DNA of 64,000 nt from Williamsia sp. CHRR-6. GTDB taxonomy: Bacteria > Actinomycetota > Actinomycetes > Mycobacteriales > Mycobacteriaceae. The position numbers and the translations under genes were made by a program. The stretch spans positions 186,001 through 250,000 of the forward strand of contig NZ_JAHCSG010000004.1 in NCBI RefSeq assembly GCF_018474015.1. Reading direction: 5' to 3'. Positions 56,600 to 64,000 of the stretch are shown here, piece by piece. Within the stretch, counting starts at the first letter, position 1; each line of letters opens with the position of its first letter. The notes beneath the pieces are model-generated. The model was not told where the DNA came from and made no database searches. It worked only from the letters and a program-made list of their open reading frames with translations.

Positions 56600-56965
56600 A
56601 TGACTGCGCGAGCCGTGATCTATGTCGGTGACCTCGAGAAGATGGTCAGCTTCTACTCCCGCATGTTCGGGCTCACCCGTGTCGATGCCGAAACAGGTTT
56701 CGCCACACTGTGTTCAGCCGAGTGGGAGCTGAGCCTGGTGCAGACGCCCGAGGCCGCACCCACCACGGCGCCCGCGCCCAGGCGTTCGGACACCGCTGTG
56801 AAGGTGGGGTTCTCGGTGGTCGACCTCGACGCCACGGCAGCGCTGGCCACGGCCTTGAACGCGACGATGGACCCACCGGAAAACCGATGGGTCCATCGCG
56901 GGCGTGTGCTCTGCGACCTGGTCGATCCCGAGGGCAACGTCCTGAGTCTCAGTGCACCGGAATGA
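56600..56965 (+). CDS. Glyoxalase/bleomycin-resistance-fold (VOC) protein
   Basis: A 121-residue VOC-superfamily protein: ARAVIYVGDLEKMVSFYSRM, VKVGFSVVDLDATAALA and WVHRGRVLCDLVDPEGNVLSLS. The VOC fold binds divalent metal or small ligands; here the family's first metal His is not evident, so it may bind or sequester a ligand. ATG 56600 opens the fold; the longer upstream frame runs through repeat DNA. It converges on the SnoaL-like gene. Confidence 0.8.
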   Translation: MTARAVIYVGDLEKMVSFYSRMFGLTRVDAETGFATLCSAEWELSLVQTPEAAPTTAPAPRRSDTAVKVGFSVVDLDATAALATALNATMDPPENRWVHRGRVLCDLVDPEGNVLSLSAPE

Positions 56966-56980
56966 GATCCGGCGCAGCGA

Positions 56981-57517
56981 TCACTTGGTCTCGGGCTCGG
57001 GCAGCTTCGAGGAGTGCTGGGTCTCGATCAGCCACTTGCCGTTGATCTTCTCGTAGAAGAAGCTGAAGCGTGCGCGCACCACCGACTTCGAGCCGTCCTT
57101 GTTGGTCAGAGTGAAGTCGTAGATGCCGCTGTTGCCGGCCGAGTTGGAGTCGTAGACATCGATGTACTCCGACACGATCTTGCCCTGGGGCTTGCTGGGC
57201 AGGAACTCGTTGGCGAAGTAGGCGCGGATGCCGGCGCGGTCGATCCGCGGAGTGTTGCTGACCGTGGGCAGCAGGATGGCACCGGGGGCGTACTCGTCGG
57301 CCACGCGGTCCGGGTTGAGGGTGGCCAGCGCAGCGTTCCAGCGATCGAACAGGGCCGCGATCTCTGCCTTGCTGGCCAGCGGACCCTGCTTGTAGCCACC
57401 CGGCTTGCCCGGCGCGTGGTGCGGGGCGGCGCTTGCGGGGGCGGCAACTCCGGCCATGCCGGCGAGCACCGCTCCGGTGGCGAGGGCTGCGGCGACGGCG
57501 CGCTTGAGCGAGTTCAT
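56981..57517 (-). CDS. Secreted SnoaL/DUF4440-type (NTF2-like) protein
   Basis: A 178-residue exported protein. The signal peptide (about 5-31, AAPASAAPHH) is followed by a NTF2-like cone fold: EIAALFDRWNAALATLNPDRVADEYAPGA, TPRIDRAGIRAYFANEF, then RARFSFFYEKINGKWLIETQHSS. The last His-Ser-Ser is typical of this group, related to SgcJ/EcaC and the CaMKII association domain. GGGAG precedes ATG 57517. Function unknown; it lies beside a two-component system that may control it. Confidence 0.82.
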   Translation of the reverse strand: MNSLKRAVAAALATGAVLAGMAGVAAPASAAPHHAPGKPGGYKQGPLASKAEIAALFDRWNAALATLNPDRVADEYAPGAILLPTVSNTPRIDRAGIRAYFANEFLPSKPQGKIVSEYIDVYDSNSAGNSGIYDFTLTNKDGSKSVVRARFSFFYEKINGKWLIETQHSSKLPEPETK

Positions 57518-57674
57518 GAAGTCTCCCGAATCGTTGTCGTTGACCGCAGACCCGCGGTCGACACCCATGCTGCCGAAGCGTGCGTCAACAGATGATCAAG
57601 AAAGCGACAACTTCTCGCTCGGTATCGTCACGAATCACCCTTGGAATCTTTACGTTTCGCCGAGAATCGGGCAA

Positions 57675-58997
57675 TCAGGAGAATCTGCGAAGTCGGATCG
57701 TGACTTTCAGTCCGCCATCATCGGGAGATTGCAAATCAACTGTGCCACCATCACGTTCGGACAAGTTACGCACAATGGACAACCCGAGTCCACTGCCTGC
57801 ACCCGATGTACGTGCCCGCCAGAACCGATCGAAGGCGCGACTACGTTGCTCCTCGTTCAGTCCCGGTCCGTGGTCGCGGACCGACAGCAGCACCGAGTCG
57901 CCGTCATCGTGTACTCCCACCTCGATACGGGTACCCGCCTCGACCACCTTCAACGCATTGTCGACCAGATTGTCCAAGATCTGTTCCAGCGCACCGGGTG
58001 TGGCCAGCACCATGCCGTAACCATGCACCGTGGTCACCCATTCGACGTTCGCCTCGGTCAGCACGGGCAGCCAGACCTCACGCCGATCCTCGACCAGCTG
58101 GGCCAGGTCGATCCGAGTGGGTGGCGCCGCAGGCACCTCGGCCCGTGCCAACGCCAACAGTCCTTCGACCATCTTGTGCATCCGCACCACCTCGCCCTCC
58201 ACCCGTGCGACCTGCCGAACGATGGCGGGGTCTTCGGACGCATCCGAGATGTTGTCCAGGGACAACCGCATCGACGTCAGCGGAGTGCGCAGCTGGTGTG
58301 AGGCGTCAGCGACGAAGGAGCGTTGCGACGCGAGCAGTGCCTCGGTGGTGGCGGCACTGTTGTTCAGTGTGCGGGCCAATTCCGCTATCTCCGCAGGGCC
58401 GTCTTCGGGTGCGCGCGCCGACCACTCACCGTCGCCGAGCCGACGGGCCACCGTCTTCACACGCTCCAGCGGCCGAACGAGACTGCCCGCCAACAGGAAT
58501 GCGAGGGCACCCGAGGCGATCAGGACGATCACACCGACACTGATCCGGAACTGCCAGATTCCGGCGATCTGATCGTCGACTTCATCAGATGGCGCGACGA
58601 TCTGCACCGCGGCCACCGTGCGGCCGTCTTGGCGCACCGGGATGACCACGCTGACACCCTCGGCACGTAGCAGTGCGTTCCTGCCCCAAACAGCCTTGGG
58701 CTCTTTGCCTTCCAGCGCCTGGGCGACCTGCCCGTCCGGCACCTCATCGCCCACACGGACCAGTCGCACCTTCGCCCCGGTCGCCCCCTCGAAGTCCCGG
58801 GTGCGGTCGGCGATGGAGGTGGCGGCGGCGCTGTCGGAACGCAAGACCAGCGGAACAAACAGCTGCGCTTCACGTTTGACGTTCGTCTCCAAGGTGCTGC
58901 GCAACAGGTTCGACGAACTGATGGCCACCGGAACGGTGAACAAGGTCAGGGCGACGGCGACCAACAACAGGTAGCTGACGACCAGGCGCCGTCTCAC
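57675..58997 (-). CDS. Two-component sensor histidine kinase
   Basis: A 440-residue kinase. An N-terminal TM helix (about 5-28), a periplasmic sensor domain (about 30-155; VRLVRVGDEVPDGQVAQAL), a second TM helix (about 158-180) and HAMP lead to the phosphoacceptor motif ADASHQLRTPLTSM, the N box DNLVDNALK, G1 DHGPGL and G2 GSGLGLSIVRNL. Starts at GTG 58997, overlapping its regulator's stop as GTGA. The input signal is not evident. Confidence 0.9.
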   Translation of the reverse strand: MRRRLVVSYLLLVAVALTLFTVPVAISSSNLLRSTLETNVKREAQLFVPLVLRSDSAAATSIADRTRDFEGATGAKVRLVRVGDEVPDGQVAQALEGKEPKAVWGRNALLRAEGVSVVIPVRQDGRTVAAVQIVAPSDEVDDQIAGIWQFRISVGVIVLIASGALAFLLAGSLVRPLERVKTVARRLGDGEWSARAPEDGPAEIAELARTLNNSAATTEALLASQRSFVADASHQLRTPLTSMRLSLDNISDASEDPAIVRQVARVEGEVVRMHKMVEGLLALARAEVPAAPPTRIDLAQLVEDRREVWLPVLTEANVEWVTTVHGYGMVLATPGALEQILDNLVDNALKVVEAGTRIEVGVHDDGDSVLLSVRDHGPGLNEEQRSRAFDRFWRARTSGAGSGLGLSIVRNLSERDGGTVDLQSPDDGGLKVTIRLRRFS

Positions 58998-59728
58998 GGC
59001 TGCTCCACCCGAAAGCCCACCCCGCGCACCGTGGTGATCTCCAGGGCACCGGTGAGCTTGCGCCGCAGCGCCCCGACGTGGACATCGAGGGTGCGGGTGG
59101 AGCCGAACCAGTGTTCATCCCACACCTCGTTCATCAGGTCCTCGCGCCCCAACACCACGCCTGGGCGGCTGGCCAGGGTGGCCAGCAGGTCGAATTCCTT
59201 CGGGGTGAGGCTCACCTCGTCGTCATCGACGAAGGCCCGCCGGGCGTCCCGGTCGATACGCAGACGACCGATGGTCTGCACCTGTGTTCCGCCGGCCGCT
59301 GGGATCGGACCGGTGGTCGCCGCCGGTGAACCCGATGGCCCAGCGTCCGAACCATCGGCGTCCGGCGTCGCCACCGCGGTGGTTCGCCGTAGCACAGCCC
59401 GGATGCGAGCCACCAACTCCCGCAAACCGAATGGCTTGGTCAGGTAGTCGTCGGCACCGAGTTCCAGGCCCACCACGCGTTCCACCTCATCCGACCGCGC
59501 GGTGATGATGAGCAGCGGCACATCGCTGGTCGCGCGAATGGTCCGACACACCTCGATTCCGTCTGCATCAGGCAGGCCCAGATCGAGCAGCACCACCTCG
59601 GCGTCGTCGAACCCGGCCAACGCCTCTGCGGCCGTGGTCACATGCGTCACCTCAAACCCGTAGCGCGGCAACCCATCCACCAACGCCTCAGCGATCGCCG
59701 GGTCGTCCTCCACCAGCAGCACACGCAT
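58994..59728 (-). CDS. OmpR/PhoB-family response regulator
   Basis: A 244-residue regulator with receiver pocket VEDD, phosphoacceptor Asp in VVLLDLGLPDADG and Lys in DYLTKPFG, a Pro/Ala/Thr-rich linker (about 118-145) and a winged helix (LTPKEFDLLATLASRP, then DVHVGALRRKL). It is the partner of the adjacent kinase (GTGA overlap). The linker is longer than usual. Target genes are unknown; the neighbouring SnoaL-like gene is a candidate. Confidence 0.92.
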   Translation of the reverse strand: MRVLLVEDDPAIAEALVDGLPRYGFEVTHVTTAAEALAGFDDAEVVLLDLGLPDADGIEVCRTIRATSDVPLLIITARSDEVERVVGLELGADDYLTKPFGLRELVARIRAVLRRTTAVATPDADGSDAGPSGSPAATTGPIPAAGGTQVQTIGRLRIDRDARRAFVDDDEVSLTPKEFDLLATLASRPGVVLGREDLMNEVWDEHWFGSTRTLDVHVGALRRKLTGALEITTVRGVGFRVEQP

Positions 59729-59803
59729 GTCCGAACTCCTTTGTCCAGGCCAGAATACTGATCGGGGGCTTGCGACCGGGTGCGCGGCAGCATTGCGGCC
59801 GAA

Positions 59804-59983
<180 letters not shown>

Positions 59984-60030
59984 TCAGCTGCCCAGGACTG
60001 ACGCCGACCGAGAATGTCATACCTCGCTTT

Positions 60031-60036
60031 TATAAT
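60031..60036 (+). promoter_or_regulatory. Perfect -10 box of the HNH gene, probable leaderless start
   Basis: TATAAT ends seven bases before the A of the start ATG (60043). A transcript begun at the usual distance would start at or next to that ATG, so the mRNA is probably leaderless. No Shine-Dalgarno is present. A clear -35 is not visible. Confidence 0.55.
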
Positions 60037-60042
60037 GTCAGC

Positions 60043-61716
60043 ATGAGCTCGGGGGCAGCCAATCCGCTATCGGTGCAGGTCACAGACCTGTCCGTCGATG
60101 ATTTGCTGGCCCTGCGCGACGCGATCGCCGACCGGCTGCTGCAACCGGGTGCGTTGCTGTCGTTGACCGACGCTCAGGTAGTCACCACCGCGCAACGAGT
60201 CGAACGGCAGGCCCGGCGCGATGAGGCGCTCACCCTCGACCTCACTGCCGCGATGCGGGAACGATCGATGGCAGCCAAGATCGGTCTGCGGCCGTCAGCA
60301 CATCTGAGTCAGGTTCTGCGACTGTCGAAGTCGGAAGCATCGGCGCGCGTCAAGGATGCTGAACTGGTCGCGCACTGGCACGACATGACCGGCGAACTCG
60401 CACCCGCCTCGCTGCCCGCCACGGCAGCTGCCCTGCGCGACGGCGACATCTCGCGACGTCATCTGCGCGTCATCCACTCGACCCTGCAGTTGCTGCCCGC
60501 CTCGGTTCGCAGCGACGAACGGTGGCACGCAGCCGAGAAGCAACTCGGCACCCTGGCTCGCACCCTCGACATCGACGAACTGACCGCGGTCGGCAAACGT
60601 CTGGTCGCCTATCTCAACCCGGACGGCGAATTGACCGCCGACCGTGACCGCCACCGTCGCCGCGGGTTGTCGGTGTCCCGACAGGATGTCGACCACATGT
60701 CCGCTCTGACCGGCCAACTCGACCCGGCCACCCGTGCCCTGTGGGATGTCGTAGCCGAAAAGTGGGCACGCCCGGGCGTCAACAACCCTGACGATCCCGA
60801 TTCGCCCACCGGTTCTGGAGATGGCGTGGACCCGGCCATCCTGGCCGACGCCGCCGCCCGAGACACCCGCACCCCACAACAGCGCCAACACGATGCGTTC
60901 CGCCGCCTCCTCGAAACCACGGTGGCAGCACAGACATTGGGCTCACACCGCGGGATGCCCGCCCAGATCGTTGTCACCATGACCCTGACCGAACTCGAGC
61001 AGGCGACCGGCGTGGCCACCACCGCATCGGGCGGCACGCTGCCCGTCCGCGACGCGCTGACCCTCGCCGGTGACAGCCGGCCGTTCCTGGCCCTGCTCGA
61101 TCACGCCGACCGACCGCTGTTCCTCGGCCGCACCCAGCGGCTGGCCACGATCAACCAGCGGCTGGCCCTGTTCGCCGCCGAGCGCGGCTGCGGACGACCC
61201 GAGTGTGACTCACCTTTCAGCCGCGTCGCCGTGCACCACATGGTCGAGTGGCGCAATGGTGGTCGCACCGACATCACCACTCTCACGGGCGCGTGCGATG
61301 CCTGCCATGCCTTAGTCCACGACGGACCCGACGGCTGGATCACCGAGGTCATCGGACCCGACACCGGCCCACCCCAGTGGTGGGGCCGAGTCGGCTGGCG
61401 CCAACGCAGCAGCGGAGAGCCGTTGCGCCCCAACGATCGACATGTCCTCGACCGCACCTTCCACGCCGAGCTCGAACGACTGCGCGACGAGATGCTCGGC
61501 GTGCCCCCGAAACCGGGACCACCACCACCGGCGGAACCACCACCCACGTCACCACCACCGGCGCCTGAGCGACCAGACCTGGTCGACGATCACACCCGCC
61601 TCCGTGAGCGCATCCTGTGGGAGGTCATCCGATCGACCCCATGTACCGATCCGCACTCACCGGCCCAGCCGGCGCGCACCATCGACCTGCGGTGGAACAC
61701 AACATCAGTCAGCTGA
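60043..61716 (+). CDS. DUF222 / HNH endonuclease (13E12-repeat family) protein
   Basis: A 557-residue protein. An N-terminal DUF222 region (about 10-330; RLSKSEASARVKDAE, then ISRRHLRVIHSTLQLLP, ALWDVVAEKWARP) is followed by an HNH nuclease motif: CGRPECDSPFSRVAVHHMV, then WRNGGRTD, and ACDACHALVH. Zinc-binding Cys pairs and the HH of the HNH motif are present. A Pro-rich tail ends the protein. The 13E12/DUF222 family is multicopy in actinobacteria and often lies at rearrangement sites, possibly acting as mobile nuclease elements. It overlaps the convergent EamA gene by 8 bp and adjoins a truncated hydrolase. Confidence 0.88.
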   Translation: MSSGAANPLSVQVTDLSVDDLLALRDAIADRLLQPGALLSLTDAQVVTTAQRVERQARRDEALTLDLTAAMRERSMAAKIGLRPSAHLSQVLRLSKSEASARVKDAELVAHWHDMTGELAPASLPATAAALRDGDISRRHLRVIHSTLQLLPASVRSDERWHAAEKQLGTLARTLDIDELTAVGKRLVAYLNPDGELTADRDRHRRRGLSVSRQDVDHMSALTGQLDPATRALWDVVAEKWARPGVNNPDDPDSPTGSGDGVDPAILADAAARDTRTPQQRQHDAFRRLLETTVAAQTLGSHRGMPAQIVVTMTLTELEQATGVATTASGGTLPVRDALTLAGDSRPFLALLDHADRPLFLGRTQRLATINQRLALFAAERGCGRPECDSPFSRVAVHHMVEWRNGGRTDITTLTGACDACHALVHDGPDGWITEVIGPDTGPPQWWGRVGWRQRSSGEPLRPNDRHVLDRTFHAELERLRDEMLGVPPKPGPPPPAEPPPTSPPPAPERPDLVDDHTRLRERILWEVIRSTPCTDPHSPAQPARTIDLRWNTTSVS

Positions 61717-62626
61717 GAGTGGCGCCGAGCTGGACTCCGGTCTCGCTCTGCGAAGCTGCCTCCACCGCACCCGACCACGCCACGGCCACCGCACCGATCA
61801 CCGCGGCAACAAACCCGAGTACGGCCAGCCAACCGAGGCCCGGCAGAGTGCGGTCACCGAGCATCAACACTCCGATCACGCCGGGCACCACCGTCTCACC
61901 GACGACCAGCGCGGCGGTGGCACCGTTGACCGAACCCAGTTGCAGCGCAACGGTGTGCAGGTAGAAGCCGCCTGCGCCGGCCAACGCCAACGCGTACGCA
62001 GCCGGATCACTCAGCAACACAACGAGATCGAACGGCGACACCCCGTCGAGCACCCGCACCGAGATGGCCACTGCGCCGAACAGAGCGCCTGCACTCAAAC
62101 CGGCTGCGATCGCCGCACGAGAACCCAAGTAGCGCACCAGGATCACCGAGACCACCAACACCACCGCGGTGATCACCAACAGCGCCCAGTGGAACGCACC
62201 GCCCTCAGACTCGCGCGGGTTCTCCTCCGCCGAAAACCCCAGCGCGCACAACGCCGCGATCACCACCCCGATGGCCAGCCAGTCCCGCGGGTGCAGCCGG
62301 ATACCCAACACCACCGTCCCCAGCAACGCCGTGACTATCAGGTTGGCACTGACGATGGTCTGCGACAGGAACAGCGGCGCCAACCGTGCCGACACCGCGC
62401 TGCCGGCGAACCCGACCACGTCCAACACGGTTCCCACGATGAAGTACACCGTCAGCATGGCCAGCAGGGTGGCCCGCAATGTCGGTGCGCCCGTGCGGGT
62501 TTCCAGACGAACATCGCCGCGTGCAGCCGCCGCGGCGTGCGAGCGCCGCGCGCCGTAGGCCTGCAGCACCGAGGAGACGCCGTAGGCCAGGCTGGCGAAC
62601 AGAGCGAACACCACTCCGACGATCAT
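61709..62626 (-). CDS. EamA/DMT-type membrane transporter
   Basis: A 305-residue polytopic protein with about nine to ten hydrophobic helices and two EamA halves. Typical segments are ALFASLAYGVSSVLQAYGA at the N-terminus, LAPLFLSQTIVSANLIVTAL in the middle and VVGETVVPGVIGVLMLGDR near the end. The DMT superfamily exports or imports small metabolites; substrate unknown. AGGTGAGG upstream of ATG 62626. The gene is between the HNH gene and serS. Confidence 0.85.
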   Translation of the reverse strand: MIVGVVFALFASLAYGVSSVLQAYGARRSHAAAAARGDVRLETRTGAPTLRATLLAMLTVYFIVGTVLDVVGFAGSAVSARLAPLFLSQTIVSANLIVTALLGTVVLGIRLHPRDWLAIGVVIAALCALGFSAEENPRESEGGAFHWALLVITAVVLVVSVILVRYLGSRAAIAAGLSAGALFGAVAISVRVLDGVSPFDLVVLLSDPAAYALALAGAGGFYLHTVALQLGSVNGATAALVVGETVVPGVIGVLMLGDRTLPGLGWLAVLGFVAAVIGAVAVAWSGAVEAASQSETGVQLGATLS

Positions 62627-62667
62627 CGGTTCACCTCACCTCCTCCGCGAGCCGCACCCCAGGCGGC

Positions 62668-63918
62668 TCACTGCAACAGATCGGTACCCATCTGCACGGC
62701 CAGCGCCTCAGGCAGCTTCACAGTGCCGTCGGTCTGCTGGTGGTTCTCCAGGATGGCCACGATCCAGCGAGTGGTGGCCAGGGTGCCGTTGAGGGTGGCT
62801 GCGGTCTGCGGTTTGCCGTTCTCGTCGCGGTATCGCACCGACAGTCGGCGGGCCTGGAAGGTGGTGCAGTTCGACGTGGAGGTGAGCTCGCGATATGTCT
62901 GTTGCGTGGGAACCCAAGCCTCACAGTCGAACTTGCGCGCAGCAGACGACCCGAGGTCCCCGGCTGCAGTCTCGATCACTCGGTAGGGAACATCGATGGC
63001 AGCCAGCATCTCCTTCTCCCAGTTGAGGAGTCGCTGGTGCTCGGCGGCAGCGTCGGCGGGCGTGCAGTAGACGAACGCCTCCACCTTGTCGAACTGGTGG
63101 ACGCGGATGATCCCCCGGGTGTCCTTGCCGTAGCTGCCCGCCTCACGCCGAAAGCAGCTCGACCAGCCCGCGTACCGCTTGGGACCGTCACTCAGGTCGA
63201 GGATCTCGTCCATGTGGTAGCCCGCCATCGGAACCTCCGATGTGCCGACGAGGTACAGGTCGTCGGCGGGCAGGTGGTACACCTCGTCGCGATGCGCACC
63301 GAGGAACCCGGTGCCCTCCATCACCTCTGGGCGCACCAACACCGGCGGGATCATCAGGGTGAACCCGTTGGCCACGGCCAGACGAGTGGCCAACTGCAGC
63401 AATGCCAACTGCAGCAACGCACCGTGACCGGTGAGGAAGTAGAACCGCGACCCCGACACCTTGGCGCCACGCTCCATGTCGAGCAGCCCCAGCGACTCAC
63501 CGATCTCGAGGTGATCCTTCGGCGCGGCGATCGCCCGCGGCTCCCCGACGTGTTCGAGCACGATGAAGTCGTCCTCACCACCGGCGGGCACCTCGTCGGC
63601 GACGATGTTGCCGATCGAACGGTGCGCGGTGGTGAATGCGGCATCGGCCTCGTTCGCCGACGCCACTGCGGCCTTGACCCGCTCGGCCAACTCCTTGCCG
63701 CGGGCCAGCAGCGCCGGCTTCTCGTCGGGGTCGGCCTTGCCGACCAGCTTGCCCAGCGACTTCTGCTCGGCCCGCAACGCGTCGGCCTCGGCAACTGCAG
63801 ACCGACGTGCTTGGTCGGCGGCCAGCAACGCATCCACCAGCGCAGGATCATCGCCCCGCTTGCGCTGCGAGGTACGGACGAGTTCGGGATCATCGCGGAC
63901 GATCTTGAGGTCGATCAC
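62668..63918 (-). CDS. serS: Seryl-tRNA synthetase
   Basis: A 416-residue class II synthetase charging tRNA-Ser. An N-terminal coiled-coil arm (about 1-105; [20 protein letters not shown]), motif 2 [14 protein letters not shown] and motif 3 [19 protein letters not shown] are intact, with [14 protein letters not shown] and [12 protein letters not shown] typical of SerRS. GTG 63918 aligns with the start of other actinobacterial SerRS proteins ([11 protein letters not shown]). The upstream in-frame extension to 63984 is leader. In M. tuberculosis serS (Rv3834c) lies in this same broader region. Confidence 0.95.
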   Translation of the reverse strand: MIDLKIVRDDPELVRTSQRKRGDDPALVDALLAADQARRSAVAEADALRAEQKSLGKLVGKADPDEKPALLARGKELAERVKAAVASANEADAAFTTAHRSIGNIVADEVPAGGEDDFIVLEHVGEPRAIAAPKDHLEIGESLGLLDMERGAKVSGSRFYFLTGHGALLQLALLQLATRLAVANGFTLMIPPVLVRPEVMEGTGFLGAHRDEVYHLPADDLYLVGTSEVPMAGYHMDEILDLSDGPKRYAGWSSCFRREAGSYGKDTRGIIRVHQFDKVEAFVYCTPADAAAEHQRLLNWEKEMLAAIDVPYRVIETAAGDLGSSAARKFDCEAWVPTQQTYRELTSTSNCTTFQARRLSVRYRDENGKPQTAATLNGTLATTRWIVAILENHQQTDGTVKLPEALAVQMGTDLLQ

Positions 63919-64000
63919 GAGATAGGACCCTACTGGTGCCTGCGTCCACCAGGCATCATGGTTTCCGATGTCCTCACCCACCACGCCTCCCGAGCCGGAT

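Overview
The window is GC-rich (outside one small island) and carries the conserved mycolate/arabinogalactan locus, so it comes from a mycolic-acid-producing actinobacterium of the Mycobacteriales. There are no PE/PPE genes. The Ag85 enzyme and wall proteins carry LGFP repeats, and a DUF222/HNH gene is present. This points to a relative outside Mycobacterium, most likely Gordoniaceae (Gordonia or Williamsia-like). The placement is an inference from gene content, not a measured identity.

Layout. (1) 1-9.3 kb: a catabolic cluster acting on aromatic CoA thioesters. It holds a TPP-dependent enzyme (cut by the window edge), a monooxygenase/old-yellow-enzyme fusion, an aryl-CoA ligase, a PaaX-family repressor, a RidA-fold protein, an FAH-family hydrolase, a cupin and a TesB thioesterase. 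Two divergent promoters share a 27-nt motif that could be the PaaX operator. (2) 9.3-31.3 kb: the mycolate and galactan core on the minus strand: accD4-pks13-fadD32, an inserted F420-type oxidoreductase, a Culp6/Rv3802c-like cutinase, a DUF732 lipoprotein, an Ag85 with LGFP repeats, a plain Ag85, aftB, ubiA, a PAP2 phosphatase, glfT2 and glf. (3) 31.3-35.1 kb: an OmpR-type two-component system divergent from a His/Met-rich DUF305 lipoprotein, then a lower-GC island with a HEPN-like small ORF and a SUKH (SMI1/KNR4) protein. (4) 35.2-44.1 kb: wall-associated genes that resume the M. tuberculosis Rv3811-Rv3818 order: a SpoIID/LytB protein, a PGRP amidase, a small secreted protein, a HAD phosphatase, two acyltransferases and an MBL-Rieske protein. 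(5) 44.3-46.9 kb: a large secreted glycine-rich protein with PGRS-type repeats but no PE domain. (6) 47-53.4 kb: feoA and feoB about 4 kb apart on opposite strands, each preceded by a DtxR/IdeR-like iron box, with ispH, a secreted metallophosphoesterase and a feoB operon between them. (7) 53.8-64 kb: a secreted CocE/NonD hydrolase, two tiny overlapping genes, a glyoxalase-fold protein, a SnoaL-like secreted protein, a second two-component system, a truncated alpha/beta hydrolase beside a DUF222/HNH gene with a probable leaderless promoter, an EamA transporter and serS.

A family of short tandem repeats (core GTCGAGTGGGCGG) recurs in intergenic DNA at about 1.3, 1.7, 49.6, 53.5 and 56.5 kb. A separate 23-bp tandem repeat follows, and partly encodes the end of, the glycine-rich protein. 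The core genes together make mycolic acids (AccD4, Pks13, FadD32), transfer them to the wall (Ag85) and build the arabinogalactan that receives them (Glf, GlfT2, UbiA, PAP2, AftB). No tRNA, rRNA, CRISPR array or complete insertion sequence was found.
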